Notes: generated by a model from the letters alone, not told the origin. 64,000 nt of DNA from Ancylobacter lacus (GCF_018390635.1 NZ_JAHBGE010000038.1:62001-126000), one strand, 5' to 3'. Positions 18,876 through 28,027 are shown, counted from the stretch's first letter. Made by a program: numbers and translations.

Positions 18876-19718
18876 TCACCGCCGGCGGCCGAGACGGGCC
18901 GGCCGGCGCAGCGGCAGCGGCACCGCCTCCTCCGGCAGTCCCGGCCCGGCTTCCGCCTCGGCGACGGCGAGCGCCGCGCCCGCCACCGCGGCGGACCCGG
19001 CGGCGAGCACCACCTGCTGGTCCGCCGGCTGGTCGAACGAGACCGGCTGCACGGCAAGCTGCGGCGCGGTCTCGTCGCCCACCGCGAAGCGGCCGAGAGG
19101 CACATGATCCTGCGAGACCTTATCCTGCGAGGCCCGGTCTTGCGAGGCATCGAACACCGCGCCGCCATAGGCCGGGGCGGACTGGGCGCCGCCGTCCCAG
19201 ATCTCGTGGATGTGCAGGGTCTGGATCGCGCCGGCCTCGCCCACCGGCATGCTGGCCCAGGCCCCCACCGCGACCAGCCCGGCACAGAGCGCCCCGACGA
19301 TGGGCGCGCCCACCGACACGCGGGGGCGCCGCACCGCGGCGGCCATCACCACCGCGCCGCGCCCCGCCATTTCCGCCCGCTCCGCAGCGCTCCACAGCTC
19401 ACCGGCATCGGAGGTCTCGATCTCGATCGCCACACCCTTCAGGCTGCGCCGGCGCAGCGCGCGGTGCCGGGCGAGGCCGAGCACGAAGGCCCGGGCGCTG
19501 CCGCCGGCGTCGCACAGCCGCGCCACCAGCCGGGCGTCGCCCTTGGGGAGATAGCCGATCAGCACGCCGCGGCGGTGGACGCTGACCGCGAAGGGGCGTC
19601 CTATATCCGCCGGCAGACGGTTCAGCTCAAGTTCGAGGCCCGGCCGCAGCAGGGCGCCCGGATTGGCCGCGCACCCCTCGCGACCAAGACCTTCGATCTG
19701 GGACGACCACGTTTCCAT
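18876..19718 (-). CDS. HIRAN-like domain protein with one membrane segment
   Basis: A 280-residue protein. Residues about 20-85 (LLRPGLELELNRLPADIGRP, VSVHRRGVLIGYLPKGDARL) resemble the HIRAN fold, a beta-barrel DNA-end-binding domain, although the usual ExxNPYDxNAV core is altered. A membrane helix follows near residues 140-160 (VGAPIVGALCAGLVAVGAWA), then a low-complexity tail with three SQD(K/R/H)xx units and an Arg-rich end. HIRAN on a membrane protein would be odd, so the domain call is tentative. The gene is alone, divergent from the acetyltransferase. Confidence 0.5.
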   Translation of the reverse strand: METWSSQIEGLGREGCAANPGALLRPGLELELNRLPADIGRPFAVSVHRRGVLIGYLPKGDARLVARLCDAGGSARAFVLGLARHRALRRRSLKGVAIEIETSDAGELWSAAERAEMAGRGAVVMAAAVRRPRVSVGAPIVGALCAGLVAVGAWASMPVGEAGAIQTLHIHEIWDGGAQSAPAYGGAVFDASQDRASQDKVSQDHVPLGRFAVGDETAPQLAVQPVSFDQPADQQVVLAAGSAAVAGAALAVAEAEAGPGLPEEAVPLPLRRPARLGRRR

Positions 19719-19898
19719 GGGACTTCACCCGCCATGAATTCCCCAACCAGCGCCTGCAAGAAGAAGGGCGTCAATTGTGGCACAATCACGTCAAGAGCGT
19801 GACGAACCGGCAACCGAGTCATCCTCGGGCAAGCCTCGGCGTCCGCAATACGCTGCACCGCAGCACTTTCACTTCACGAACCGCCGCGCGGAGACACC

Positions 19899-20396
19899 AT
19901 GATCGTGCGTCCTGCTGGGGAAGCCGACCTTCCCTCCCTCCTCCTGATCTACAATGATGCGGTGCTGAACTCGACCGCGATCTGGAACGACACGCCCGCC
20001 GACCTCGCCAATCGCGCCGCCTGGCTCACCGACCGGCGGGCGCGGGGCTATCCCGTTCTGGTGGCGGAGGCGGAGGGCGCGGTGCTGGGCTATGCGAGCT
20101 TCGGCGATTTCCGCCCGTTCGAGGGCTTCCGCATCAGCGTCGAGCACTCGGTCTATGTCGCGGGCGCGGCGCGGGGGCGCGGCGTCGGGCGGGCGCTGGT
20201 GGAAGCGCTGTTGGCCCCGGCCCGGGCGCTCGGCAAGAAGGTGATGATCGGCGGCATCACCGCCGGCAATGCCGCCTCGCTGGCGCTGCACGCCCGGCTC
20301 GGCTTCGTCGAGACCGGCCGGCTGCCCGGCATCGGCACCAAGTTCGGCCAGCGGCTCGACCTCGTCTTCGTGCAGAAGGAACTGGACGAGGGCTGA
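19899..20396 (+). CDS. GNAT acetyltransferase, phosphinothricin/amino-acid acetyltransferase-like
   Basis: A 165-residue GNAT enzyme closest in pattern to the Pat/YncA (MnaT) group: MIVRPAGEADLPSLLLIYNDAVLNSTAIW at the start, EHSVYVAGAARGRGVGRAL as the acetyl-CoA pyrophosphate-binding loop, and GITAGNAASLALHARLGFVETG as the C-terminal half. Such enzymes acetylate methionine sulfoximine/sulfone or phosphinothricin-like compounds and free amino acids. It is single, ends in a shared terminator with ahcY, and nothing indicates its true substrate. Confidence 0.85.
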   Translation: MIVRPAGEADLPSLLLIYNDAVLNSTAIWNDTPADLANRAAWLTDRRARGYPVLVAEAEGAVLGYASFGDFRPFEGFRISVEHSVYVAGAARGRGVGRALVEALLAPARALGKKVMIGGITAGNAASLALHARLGFVETGRLPGIGTKFGQRLDLVFVQKELDEG

Positions 20397-20426
20397 GGCC
20401 ACCGCCACGCCCCGCCCGCGCATGAA

Positions 20427-20452
20427 AAAGGGGCGCCCGACGGCGCCCCTTT
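20427..20452. terminator. bidirectional terminator, acetyltransferase / ahcY
   Basis: The repeat AAAGGGGCGCC-CGAC-GGCGCCCCTTT lies between the two convergent genes. The 11-bp stem with A and T flanks provides a U-tract on both strands. Confidence 0.8.
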
Positions 20453-20472
20453 CCCGGTGCGGAAACCGCCGC

Positions 20473-21879
20473 TCAGTAGCGGTAGTGGTCCGGCTTGAAC
20501 GGCCCCTCGACGGTGACGCCGATATAGGCCGCCTGCTCCGGCGAGAGCTTGGTGAGCTTCACGCCGAGCTTCTCGAGGTGCAGCGCCGCGACCTTCTCGT
20601 CGAGGAACTTCGGCAGGGTGTAGACCTTGCGCTCATACTTGCCCGCATTCGCCCACAGCTCGATCTGCGCCAGCGTCTGGTTGGCGAAGGAGGAGGACAT
20701 GACGAAGGAGGGGTGGCCCATGGCGTTGCCGAGATTCACCAGCCGGCCCTCGGAGAGCAGGATGATGCGGCGGCCGGAGGGGAACTCGATCTCGTCCACC
20801 TGCGGCTTGATGTTGGTCCACTTCAGGTTGCGCAGCCCGGCGACCTGAATCTCGTTGTCGAAGTGGCCGATGTTGCAGACGATGGCCCGGTCCTTCATCT
20901 GCCGCATGTGGTCGACGGTGATGATGTCGCGGTTGCCGGTGCAGGTGACATAGATGTCGGCGCGGGAGAACGCCTCCTCGATCGTCGTCACCTCATAGCC
21001 TTCCATCGAGGCCTGCAGCGCGCAGATCGGATCGACCTCGGAGACGATGACGCGGGCGCCGGCCTGCCGCAGCGAGGCGGCGGAGCCCTTGCCGACATCG
21101 CCGAAGCCGGCGACAAAGGCGACCTTGCCGGCCAGCATCACGTCGGTGCCGCGGCGGATGGCATCCACAAGCGATTCGCGGCAGCCATAGAGGTTGTCGA
21201 ACTTCGACTTGGTGACGCTGTCGTTTACGTTGATCGCCGGGAACAGCAGCTTACCCTGCTCCGCCAGCTTGTAGAGCCGGTGCACGCCGGTGGTGGTCTC
21301 CTCCGAGACACCGCGGATGGCGGCCGCGACCTCGGCGAACCAGCCCTTCGGCTTCTCCGCCAGCAGCCGCTTGATCAGGCGGAAGAAGATTTCCTCCTCC
21401 TCCGAGCCGGGATGTTCGAGGAAGCCGGCGTCGCCCTGCTCGGCGCGCAGGCCGTTATGCACCAGCATGGTGGCGTCGCCGCCATCGTCGAGGATCATGT
21501 TCGGCACGCCGCCGCCCTGCCAGTCGAACAGGCGGGCGGTGAAGTCCCAGTATTCCTCCAGGCTCTCGCCCTTGTAGGCGAAGACCGGGATGCCGGCGGC
21601 GGCGATCGCGGCGGCGGCGTGGTCCTGGGTGGAGAAGATGTTGCACGACACCCAGCGCACATCGGCGCCGAGCGCCTTCAGCGTCTCGATTAGCACCGCG
21701 GTCTGGATGGTCATGTGCAGGGAGCCGGCGATGCGGGCGCCCTTCAGCGGCTGGGAGGGACCGTATTCGGCGCGGATGGCCATGAGGCCCGGCATCTCGC
21801 TCTCGGCGAGATCGATCTCCTTGCGGCCGAATGCGGCCAGCGAGATGTCCTTCACGATATATTCGCTGGCGAGGGTCAT
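20473..21879 (-). CDS. ahcY: S-adenosylhomocysteine hydrolase
   Basis: This cytoplasmic NAD-dependent enzyme splits S-adenosylhomocysteine to adenosine and homocysteine, closing the methyl cycle. At 468 residues it has the bacterial length with the insert absent from mammalian enzymes. Conserved parts include [33 protein letters not shown], the NAD loop [10 protein letters not shown], and the C-terminal [10 protein letters not shown] with its essential Lys-Tyr tail. ATG 21879 has GGAAGA 8 bases upstream; ATG 21894 is in frame but less favoured. A near-perfect 24-base dyad 68-91 bases upstream is a likely operator for methyl-cycle control. Confidence 0.97.
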   Translation of the reverse strand: MTLASEYIVKDISLAAFGRKEIDLAESEMPGLMAIRAEYGPSQPLKGARIAGSLHMTIQTAVLIETLKALGADVRWVSCNIFSTQDHAAAAIAAAGIPVFAYKGESLEEYWDFTARLFDWQGGGVPNMILDDGGDATMLVHNGLRAEQGDAGFLEHPGSEEEEIFFRLIKRLLAEKPKGWFAEVAAAIRGVSEETTTGVHRLYKLAEQGKLLFPAINVNDSVTKSKFDNLYGCRESLVDAIRRGTDVMLAGKVAFVAGFGDVGKGSAASLRQAGARVIVSEVDPICALQASMEGYEVTTIEEAFSRADIYVTCTGNRDIITVDHMRQMKDRAIVCNIGHFDNEIQVAGLRNLKWTNIKPQVDEIEFPSGRRIILLSEGRLVNLGNAMGHPSFVMSSSFANQTLAQIELWANAGKYERKVYTLPKFLDEKVAALHLEKLGVKLTKLSPEQAAYIGVTVEGPFKPDHYRY

Positions 21880-21946
21880 GAGCGTATCTTCCATTGGCTG
21901 CGACGGGCGGCTGGGGTTTACCAGCCGGCCCGGCCGCTGGCAATAA

Positions 21947-21970
21947 CGATATAAAGATGTCTTTATATCG
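21947..21970. promoter_or_regulatory. dyad operator upstream of ahcY
   Basis: Two perfect 11-bp arms, CGATATAAAGA and TCTTTATATCG, flank a 2-base centre (TG). The AT-rich dyad stands out from its GC-rich surroundings and lies 68 bases before the ahcY start. As I recall, alphaproteobacterial methionine-cycle genes are controlled by the ArsR-family regulator SahR through an ATAAAGATATCTTTAT-like motif, and this site fits that pattern closely; the assignment is from memory and needs a motif comparison. Confidence 0.75.
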
Positions 21971-22292
21971 ACACGCGCAGCGTGCCGCCGCCGCTCCGCG
22001 CAGCCGCGGCCAGCCCGCCGGCCCCGCCGCAGGGTCCGCCCTGAACGTCGCCTGGCCCCGCCCTTCTGCCTCGGCGGGCTTGCCCCGGCCTGACACCGCC
22101 GGCCGCTGGTGGCGGAAGGTGGCCCGGCGTGCGGACACGGGCGGCCGGGGGGTCGCCAGCCGGCGGGCACGCGGGCGCAGCCCGCCGGAGCGCAGGCGAC
22201 ACGGTTCGGGAAAGCGCATGGGCCGGCACGCACGGGCAGCGCCCACGGGGCTTACCGGCGTCGCGGGCGGAGCGTGTCCAGGTGGGCAGGCT

Positions 22293-22320
22293 CGGACGGA
22301 CGGGCGGACGGACGGACGGA
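22293..22320. repeat. CGGA tetranucleotide repeat, 7 units
   Basis: Seven consecutive CGGA units (the third is CGGG) lie 25 bases downstream of the ptsH stop, outside any gene. Such microsatellites can vary in length by slippage; here it would lie in the ptsH-ahcY spacer. Confidence 0.8.
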
Positions 22321-22344
22321 CGGCGCGCGGTGACGGCGGGCCGG

Positions 22345-22647
22345 CTATTCCTCCTCGCCGAAGCGGCCGGCGACCAGCGCCTCCAGCGCCTCCAGCGCGG
22401 CCACCGCCTGCGCCCCGCTGGCCTCGACGGTGATGACGGTGCCCGGCGCGGCGGCCAGCATCATCAGCCCCATGATCGAGGTGCCGCCCACGGTCTCGCC
22501 GCAGCGGGTTACCCGCACATCGGCGTCGAAGCGCTCCACCGTCTGCACGAACTTGGCGGAGGCCCGCGCGTGCAGGCCCCGCTTGTTGAGGATGGGAAGC
22601 TCCCGCTTCAGCGCGGCGGGCGTGTCCGTCATCGGGGGCTGCGTCAT
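22345..22647 (-). CDS. ptsH: phosphocarrier HPr (NPr-type)
   Basis: A 100-residue phosphocarrier of the regulatory (nitrogen-type) PTS. The phosphorylated histidine is H26 in NKRGLHARAS, and the regulatory serine that HprK phosphorylates is S57 in GGTSIMGLMML; both are intact. An extra ten residues precede the usual start. The ATG overlaps the stop of the EIIA gene (ATGA), so the two are translated together. No sugar-specific EIIB/EIIC genes occur here, so this relay most likely senses carbon/nitrogen state rather than importing sugar. Confidence 0.93.
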   Translation of the reverse strand: MTQPPMTDTPAALKRELPILNKRGLHARASAKFVQTVERFDADVRVTRCGETVGGTSIMGLMMLAAAPGTVITVEASGAQAVAALEALEALVAGRFGEEE

Positions 22648-23045
22648 TTTCCGGCGAGCACACGGCTGGCGATGTTGATGTATTTGCGCCCGGCGTCCTG
22701 GGCCTGCGCCACCGCCTGATCCAGCGGGACTTCGGCGCGGACGGTGGCGAGCTTCACCAGCATCGGCAGGTTGATGCCGGCCACGACCTCGATGTCGGGC
22801 GCGTTCATCACCGAAATGGCGAGATTCGACGGGGTGCCGCCGAACATGTCGGTGAGGATGACGACACCCGCCCCGCTGTTCACGGACTCGACGGCGGCGA
22901 GTATGTCCTTGCGGCGCTGCTCGATGTCGTCGTCGGGGCCGATGGTGATGGCTTCGATCTGGGACTGCGGCCCCATCACGTGCTCAAGAGCCGAGCGGAA
23001 CTCGCTGGCCAGATGTCCATGGGTTACGAGTACGAGTCCGATCAT
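22644..23045 (-). CDS. PTS EIIA component, mannose/fructose (EIIA-Man) family
   Basis: A 133-residue phosphoryl acceptor of the EIIA-Man fold. The active histidine is H9 in LVLVTHGHLA, and the family loop ILTDMFGGTPSNLA is present. In alphaproteobacteria this orphan EIIA belongs to the chvI-chvG-hprK-EIIA-HPr cluster and receives phosphate from HPr; it is thought to regulate rather than transport. It overlaps ptsH by four bases and follows hprK after 116 bases. Confidence 0.92.
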   Translation of the reverse strand: MIGLVLVTHGHLASEFRSALEHVMGPQSQIEAITIGPDDDIEQRRKDILAAVESVNSGAGVVILTDMFGGTPSNLAISVMNAPDIEVVAGINLPMLVKLATVRAEVPLDQAVAQAQDAGRKYINIASRVLAGK

Positions 23046-23161
23046 TCTGCTCCGCCGTCCGCTGAGCGGTTCGGCTCCGAGGGCGTGCCTGCCGCCTCAA
23101 TCGAGGGGCCGTCATCATCGTTGCACTGCACCAGATTGGCAAGGCCTGCCGCATATTTGAT

Positions 23162-23701
23162 CTAAATCCATGGTGTATCGCCTGCAGCCTCGTCATCGAG
23201 CCCCGGCGCGGTAAGGGCGTACGCAATCACCGCGTGCACCGGGTCCATGCCGGGGCCGAGCGCGAGGCGCGCCAGCGCCACCCCGGCGAACGACGCGGTG
23301 CGGCCGGGCGGCGGCAGGCGCTCGGCATCGGTGGCGGCAAGGTCGACCAGCAGCCGCAGCGGGACCGGCGCCAGCGGCTGCAGCCGCCGCAACCCCAGGC
23401 CGCGAACCTCCAACAGGCCGGCGAGCGCCGGGGCCGGGCGTGCCAGCAGCCGGCCCTCCACAACCTCCACCAGCACCCGGTCGTCGGCCACCAGCCGGGT
23501 CTCGGGGAGGATTCCGGCGCGGCCGGCGAGGATGAGCGCGAAGGCGAGGTGCGATTTGCCGCAGCCCGAGGGGCCGCGGATCAGCACGCCGTGCCCGCCA
23601 ATGGCGACGCAGGCGCCGTGCAGCGTGCCCGCCGGCACCTCGCCGGTCCCCTGCCCCTCGGCCGGCGCGGACGGCGGTTCCTCCGGCGGGTGCGCGGCCA
23701 T
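23162..23701 (-). CDS. hprK: HPr kinase/phosphorylase, short alphaproteobacterial form
   Basis: This enzyme phosphorylates and dephosphorylates HPr on its regulatory serine. At 179 residues it contains only the kinase domain, as usual in alphaproteobacteria, and lacks the N-terminal domain of Firmicute enzymes. Walker A is GPSGCGKS (residues 43-50) and the following LVADDRVLVEV carries the acidic catalytic site. A GTG at 23710 overlapping the chvG stop (GTGA) is an alternative start that would add three residues. The operon places HPr phosphorylation under the ChvG/ChvI system. Confidence 0.9.
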   Translation of the reverse strand: MAAHPPEEPPSAPAEGQGTGEVPAGTLHGACVAIGGHGVLIRGPSGCGKSHLAFALILAGRAGILPETRLVADDRVLVEVVEGRLLARPAPALAGLLEVRGLGLRRLQPLAPVPLRLLVDLAATDAERLPPPGRTASFAGVALARLALGPGMDPVHAVIAYALTAPGLDDEAAGDTPWI

Positions 23702-23706
23702 GGCCG

Positions 23707-25602
23707 TCACACCGCCGGCAGGCGGATGATGAAGCGGGCGCCGACCACGCCCTCCGCCGCGGGCACCACCGGGGCCGGCTCGGCCTTGCGGCGGCCGCGC
23801 CGCGCCGGCTTCGGCGCCGTCACCGCCTCGGCGAAGCGGTTCTCCGCCCAGATCCGCCCGCCATGGGCCTCGACGATCTGGCGCGAGATGGAGAGGCCGA
23901 GGCCGGAATTCTGGCCGAAGCCCTGATCCTCCGGCCGGTCGGTGTAGAACCGCTCGAAGATGCGGGTCAGCGCGTGCGGGGGAATGCCGGGCCCGTCGTC
24001 GTCGACGACGATCTCGACCTGGTCGCGCAGCCGCCGGCACGTCACCCGCACCTCGCCGCCCTGCGGCGAGAACGAGCGGGCATTGTCGATGAGGTTGTTG
24101 ATGACCTGGCCGAGCCGGGAATCATGGCCGGGCACGACGAAGGCGCCATTCGCCGCACCGCCCGGCTCATAGGTGAGGGCGATGGTCACCCCGTCGCCGC
24201 GGCGCACGTCGTTCTGCACCCCGATCACCGTGCCCAGCAGCCGGGTGAGGTCCACCGGGGCGGATTCCTGGCGCTGCAGCTCGGCGTCGAGCCGGCTGGC
24301 GTCGGAAATGTCGGTGATCAGCCGGTCGAGCCGCTTCACATCGTGCTGGATCACCTCCATCAGCCGGGCGCGGGACGCGTCGTTGCGGGCGAGCGGCAGC
24401 GTCTCCACGGCCGAGCGCAGCGAGGTGAGCGGGTTCTTCAGCTCGTGCGAGACGTCGGCGGCGAAGCTTTCGATCGCCTCGATGCGGGAATAAAGCGCGT
24501 CGGTCATGTCGCGCAGCGCGCCGGAGAGATGGCCGATCTCGTCGGAGCGCTGGGTGAAGTCGGGAATCTCCACCCGCTGCCGGGTGCGGCGGCGCACCCG
24601 CTCGGCGGCGTCCGCCAGCTTGCGCACCGGCCCGGCGATGGTGCCCGCCAGCAGGAAGGACAGCAGCATCATCACCGCGATGGCGACCAGGAACACCCGC
24701 ACGATGACGAAGCGCTCCGCCGCCACCGCCTCGTCGATCTCGCCGCCCTGCGTGGAGAGCAGCAGCGCGCCGAGAATGGCGCGGAAGCGCTGCACCGGCA
24801 CCGCCACCGAGACGATGACCTGGCCGCGGTCGTTCACCTGCACCGCGCTCGCCTTCTGCCCCAGCAGGGCCTGCTCCACCTGCGGGTAGCCCTTGCCGTT
24901 GTTGGGGCCGAGCTCCCTGTAGAGCGGCAGGTCGCCGCGCTGGAACCACATCTGCACGCTGTTCCAGCCGCGCTCCATCCAGTTCGGCTTGCGGGTGGTG
25001 GGGGCCGGCAGCTCGAAGCGCAGGATCTCGCCGCGGGAATAGAGCGAGCTGGAATCCAGCAGCAGCGCGCCGTCGCGGTCATAGATGCGGGCGCGGGTGC
25101 CGGTGGGCTCGACGAGCCGCTTCAGCACCGGGGCGACGCGCTCGGGATTGATGGGGAATTCGAGCGGGGCGAAGCCTTCCTCGCCGGGGCCGTAGCTCTC
25201 GCCGGCCTTCAGCTCCAGCAGCCGCTCGGGGTCGATGGTGATGGCGTTGGTCTCGACCTGGGCCGAGGCGGCGATGGCGCCGGCGATGATCTCGCCCTGC
25301 ACCAGCAGGCTCTGCACCCGGGCGTCGATGAGGCCGGCGCGGAACTCGGAGAGGTAGAGAATGCCCGACACCAGCAGGAACATGCCGGTGAGGTTCAGGA
25401 AGACGATGCGGCGGGTGAGGCTGGAGAAGCTCTTGAACGCCACGAAGCGCCGCACCCGGCGCAGCAGCGCCAGCAGGTCGGCGAGCGGGCCCAGCCGCAC
25501 CGTGCGGCGGCGCGCCAGCCGGGCGGCCGGGTCGCGCGCGGGCGGGCGGGGCTCGGCGCCCTCGCCCTCCCCGGCGGCGCGCGTGGAGTCGGGATCGAGC
25601 AA
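23707..25602 (-). CDS. chvG: sensor histidine kinase ChvG
   Basis: A 631-residue membrane kinase that senses acid or envelope stress in rhizobia and relatives. A cytoplasmic Arg-rich N-terminus and first membrane helix (IVFLNLTGMFLLVSGILYL) are followed by a roughly 220-residue periplasmic domain, a second helix, HAMP, the H-box FAADVSHELKNPLTSLRS, and the ATPase with VINNLIDNA, DDDGPGIPP and GLGLSIS. A Pro/Ala-rich insert near the C-terminus (AEPAPVVPAAEG) is unusual. The first codon is TTG at 25602 with GGAG 11 bases upstream. Seven bases separate it from chvI. Confidence 0.94.
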   Translation of the reverse strand: MLDPDSTRAAGEGEGAEPRPPARDPAARLARRRTVRLGPLADLLALLRRVRRFVAFKSFSSLTRRIVFLNLTGMFLLVSGILYLSEFRAGLIDARVQSLLVQGEIIAGAIAASAQVETNAITIDPERLLELKAGESYGPGEEGFAPLEFPINPERVAPVLKRLVEPTGTRARIYDRDGALLLDSSSLYSRGEILRFELPAPTTRKPNWMERGWNSVQMWFQRGDLPLYRELGPNNGKGYPQVEQALLGQKASAVQVNDRGQVIVSVAVPVQRFRAILGALLLSTQGGEIDEAVAAERFVIVRVFLVAIAVMMLLSFLLAGTIAGPVRKLADAAERVRRRTRQRVEIPDFTQRSDEIGHLSGALRDMTDALYSRIEAIESFAADVSHELKNPLTSLRSAVETLPLARNDASRARLMEVIQHDVKRLDRLITDISDASRLDAELQRQESAPVDLTRLLGTVIGVQNDVRRGDGVTIALTYEPGGAANGAFVVPGHDSRLGQVINNLIDNARSFSPQGGEVRVTCRRLRDQVEIVVDDDGPGIPPHALTRIFERFYTDRPEDQGFGQNSGLGLSISRQIVEAHGGRIWAENRFAEAVTAPKPARRGRRKAEPAPVVPAAEGVVGARFIIRLPAV

Positions 25603-25609
25603 AGGCCCG

Positions 25610-26308
25610 CTACTCCTTGAAGCGGTAGCCGACGCCGTACAGCGTCTCGATCATCTCGAAATTGTCGTCCACCACCTTGAACTTCTTGCGTAGCCGCTTG
25701 ATGTGGCTGTCGATGGTGCGGTCATCGACATAGACCTGATCGTCATAGGCCGCGTCCATCAGCGCGTTGCGGCTCTTCACCACGCCGGGGCGGGTGGCGA
25801 GCGCCTGCAGGATGAGGAACTCGGTGACGGTGAGAATGACGTTCTCGCCCTTCCAGGTGCAGGTGTGGCGCTCCGGGTCCATGCGGAGCTGGCCGCGCTC
25901 CAGAACCTTGGCGCTGTCGGTCTCGCGCGGCAGGGTGCCGTCCTTGGGGGCGAAGCGGCGCAGCACCGCCTTGACCCGCTCCACCAGCAGGCGCTGGGAG
26001 AAGGGCTTCTTGATGAAGTCGTCGGCGCCCATCTTGAGGCCGAACAGCTCGTCGATCTCGTCATCCTTGGAGGTGAGGAAGATCACCGGCATGTCGCTCT
26101 TCTGGCGCAGGCGGCGCAGCAGCTCCATGCCGTCCATGCGCGGCATCTTGATGTCGAAGATCGCGAGGTCCGGCGGGTTGGAGCGGAAGCCGTCGAGCGC
26201 CGTCGCGCCGTCCGTGTAGGTCTGGATGCGATAGCCTTCCGATTCGAGCGCGATCGACACCGAGGTGAGGATGTTGCGGTCGTCGTCGACAAGGGCGATG
26301 GTCGGCAT
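25610..26308 (-). CDS. chvI: response regulator ChvI
   Basis: A 232-residue OmpR-type regulator. The receiver has the acidic pocket VDDDRN, the phosphorylated D52 in [13 protein letters not shown] and the conserved Lys in FIKKPFS; the C-terminal winged helix ([28 protein letters not shown]) binds DNA. It is first in the chvI-chvG-hprK-EIIA-ptsH series. Its promoter lies in the 215-base gap shared with the divergent HugZ-like gene. In rhizobia ChvI controls exopolysaccharide, motility and acid responses; exoD in this window could be a target, but that is inference. Confidence 0.96.
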   Translation of the reverse strand: MPTIALVDDDRNILTSVSIALESEGYRIQTYTDGATALDGFRSNPPDLAIFDIKMPRMDGMELLRRLRQKSDMPVIFLTSKDDEIDELFGLKMGADDFIKKPFSQRLLVERVKAVLRRFAPKDGTLPRETDSAKVLERGQLRMDPERHTCTWKGENVILTVTEFLILQALATRPGVVKSRNALMDAAYDDQVYVDDRTIDSHIKRLRKKFKVVDDNFEMIETLYGVGYRFKE

Positions 26309-26523
26309 GAAACGAGCTTTCCTGTTCGGCCGCGAAATTCAGGTGGCTCGCGGTGAACCGTGCCGGCGTGGCCAGAATGTGACAGGCAACAGGCGACCGG
26401 GAAAATAGCGCGCTTTTCGGCGCGTGGCCAAGCCGGACGGGCGCATCCTCGCCAGCGGGCGCCCGGCCCACCCGTTCACCGACCGGAAACGGCAACGCAG
26501 CACACGGCAGAAGGAGGCCGCGG

Positions 26524-27279
26524 ATGAACGCCGAAACCCAGCACGATCAAGGCTTCGACCCGGCCCGGGCGGCCCGCACGCTGCTGCGGGAATCCACGAC
26601 CGGGGCGCTGGCGACGCTGGATTCCGACGGCACCCCCTATGCCTCGCTGGTGCAGGTGGGGACGCTGCCGGACGGGGCGCCGACGCTGCTGCTCTCCGGC
26701 CTTGCCCGCCACACCCGCAACCTGAAGGCCGATTCGCGCGCCTCGCTGCTGCTCGACGAGCGCGGCCGGCCCGGCGCCGCCCCGGGCGAGGAGCTGCAGC
26801 GCGCCTGCCTCACCCTCACCGGCCATGTGGTGCCGACCGACGACGCGGCGGCGCGGCGGCGTTTCCTGCGCCGGCACCCCGACGCCGCGCTGTTCGCCGG
26901 CTTCCGCGACTTCGGCTTCTACCGGCTGGAACCGGCGCAGGGCCATCTCGTCGCCGGCTTCGGCCGCATCGTCGACCTCTCCGCCGCCGAGCTGCTCACC
27001 CCGCTTGCCGGCGCCGAGGGCGTGCTGGCGGCCGAGGAGGGCGCGGTTGTCCACATGAACGCCGACCATGCCGACGCGGTGGCGCGCTACGCCACCGTCC
27101 TGCTCGGCGCCGCGCCAGGCGCGTGGGAGCTGATCGACATCGACCCGGAGGGCTGCGGGCTGATGGCCGGCGGGGTGGTGCGCCGGCTCGACTTTCCCCG
27201 CCGCATCGGCGCCGGGGAGGAGCTGCACCGGATGATGGTGGAGCTGGCGCAGGCAACCCGCCCCGCCCCGCCGGCATGA
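26524..27279 (+). CDS. HugZ-like FMN/heme-utilisation family protein
   Basis: A 251-residue protein with an N-terminal pyridoxamine-phosphate-oxidase-like split barrel (RTLLRESTTGALATLDSDGTPYASLVQVG, LSGLARHTRNLKAD) and a C-terminal DUF2470 domain (VVHMNADHADAVARYA). HugZ-type members bind and cleave heme to release iron; others are general flavin/heme binders. The combination is typical. GAAGGAGG-like purines precede the ATG. It occupies the place next to chvI where a normal pckA is often found in relatives. No iron-regulated operator was recognised. Confidence 0.83.
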   Translation: MNAETQHDQGFDPARAARTLLRESTTGALATLDSDGTPYASLVQVGTLPDGAPTLLLSGLARHTRNLKADSRASLLLDERGRPGAAPGEELQRACLTLTGHVVPTDDAAARRRFLRRHPDAALFAGFRDFGFYRLEPAQGHLVAGFGRIVDLSAAELLTPLAGAEGVLAAEEGAVVHMNADHADAVARYATVLLGAAPGAWELIDIDPEGCGLMAGGVVRRLDFPRRIGAGEELHRMMVELAQATRPAPPA

Positions 27280-27295
27280 GCGGACGGGCCCCGCC

Positions 27296-28027
27296 TCAGA
27301 TGATCGGGCGCGGCGCCAGCTCGTCGTCGTAATATTGCGCGAGGCGCTCCAGCACCCGCGGGTTGATGATCTGCATCCGGCCGGTGGTGAAGGTGAACAG
27401 GCCGAGCCGGCGCAGCCGGGCGATGGTCTTGTTGGTGTGCACCAGCGACAGCCCCAGCGCGTCGGCGATGTGGCTCTGGTTCAGCGGAAAGGCGAAGCTG
27501 TCGTCATTGGCGACGAGGCCCAGCGTGCGGCAGCGCTTGTGCAGCGTCAGGATCAGCGCCGCCACCCGCTCGGCGGCGTTGCGCAGCCCGACCGAGACGA
27601 GGTTCTCGTCGACGAGGCTCTCCTCATGGGCGCCGAGCCACGACACCTCGAAGGCGAGCTGCGGCACCCGCTCGAACAGCGACCACACGCGCTGGCGCGG
27701 AAAGACGCAGAACTCCGCCTCCGTCAGGGTCTCCACCCCATAGAGCGAGGCGCCGAACATCGAGGCCTGCAGGCCGATGAAATCGCCCGGCAGCAGGAAA
27801 TGCAGGATCTGGCGGCGCCCGTCCGGCAGGGTCTTGTAGCGGAACGCCCAGCCGGAGAAGAGGGTGTAGAGGTCGGCGTCCTCCTGCCCCTGGTGGATCA
27901 GCGAGGTGCCGGCGGACACGGTGAGGTGGTCGCGCTTCAGCGTGTCGAGGAAGGCGATCTCCGCCTCGGTCTTGGGCTTGAAGGCGGGCTGCCGGCGCAG
28001 ACCGCATTCCTGACACCGCACCCGCAT
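27296..28027 (-). CDS. Crp/Fnr family transcription regulator
   Basis: A 243-residue regulator: an N-terminal CxxC (CQECGLRRQP), a cyclic-nucleotide-binding-like barrel (LIHQGQEDADLYTLFSGWAF, LLPGDFIGLQA), a dimer helix, and a C-terminal helix-turn-helix (QSHIADALGLSLVHTNKTIARL). Only two N-terminal cysteines are seen, not the four needed for an FNR iron-sulfur cluster, so it probably belongs to another subgroup. ATG 28027 lies just after GGAG/GAGG purines. It is divergent from the pckA-like gene across a 500-base gap that holds a GGTGA-N4-TCACC dyad. Confidence 0.9.
   Translation of the reverse strand: MRVRCQECGLRRQPAFKPKTEAEIAFLDTLKRDHLTVSAGTSLIHQGQEDADLYTLFSGWAFRYKTLPDGRRQILHFLLPGDFIGLQASMFGASLYGVETLTEAEFCVFPRQRVWSLFERVPQLAFEVSWLGAHEESLVDENLVSVGLRNAAERVAALILTLHKRCRTLGLVANDDSFAFPLNQSHIADALGLSLVHTNKTIARLRRLGLFTFTTGRMQIINPRVLERLAQYYDDELAPRPII

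Larger units (their letters stand above)
21880..22344. other. ahcY upstream region
   Basis: A 465-base gap between ptsH and ahcY, both on the minus strand. It holds the ahcY operator (21947-21970) and a CGGA tetranucleotide repeat (22293-22320). The rest is GC-rich with no convincing gene; possible small frames there have no ribosome binding sites. I see no SAH or SAM riboswitch-like structure, but cannot fold it properly by eye. Confidence 0.5.

Noticed and set aside
20269-21693. Long open frame opposite ahcY
   Set aside because: ahcY is unmistakable on the other strand; the opposite frame has no family features.
21880-22344. SAH or SAM riboswitch before ahcY
   Set aside because: No recognisable riboswitch core; the dyad at 21947 is a simple DNA palindrome better explained as a protein site.
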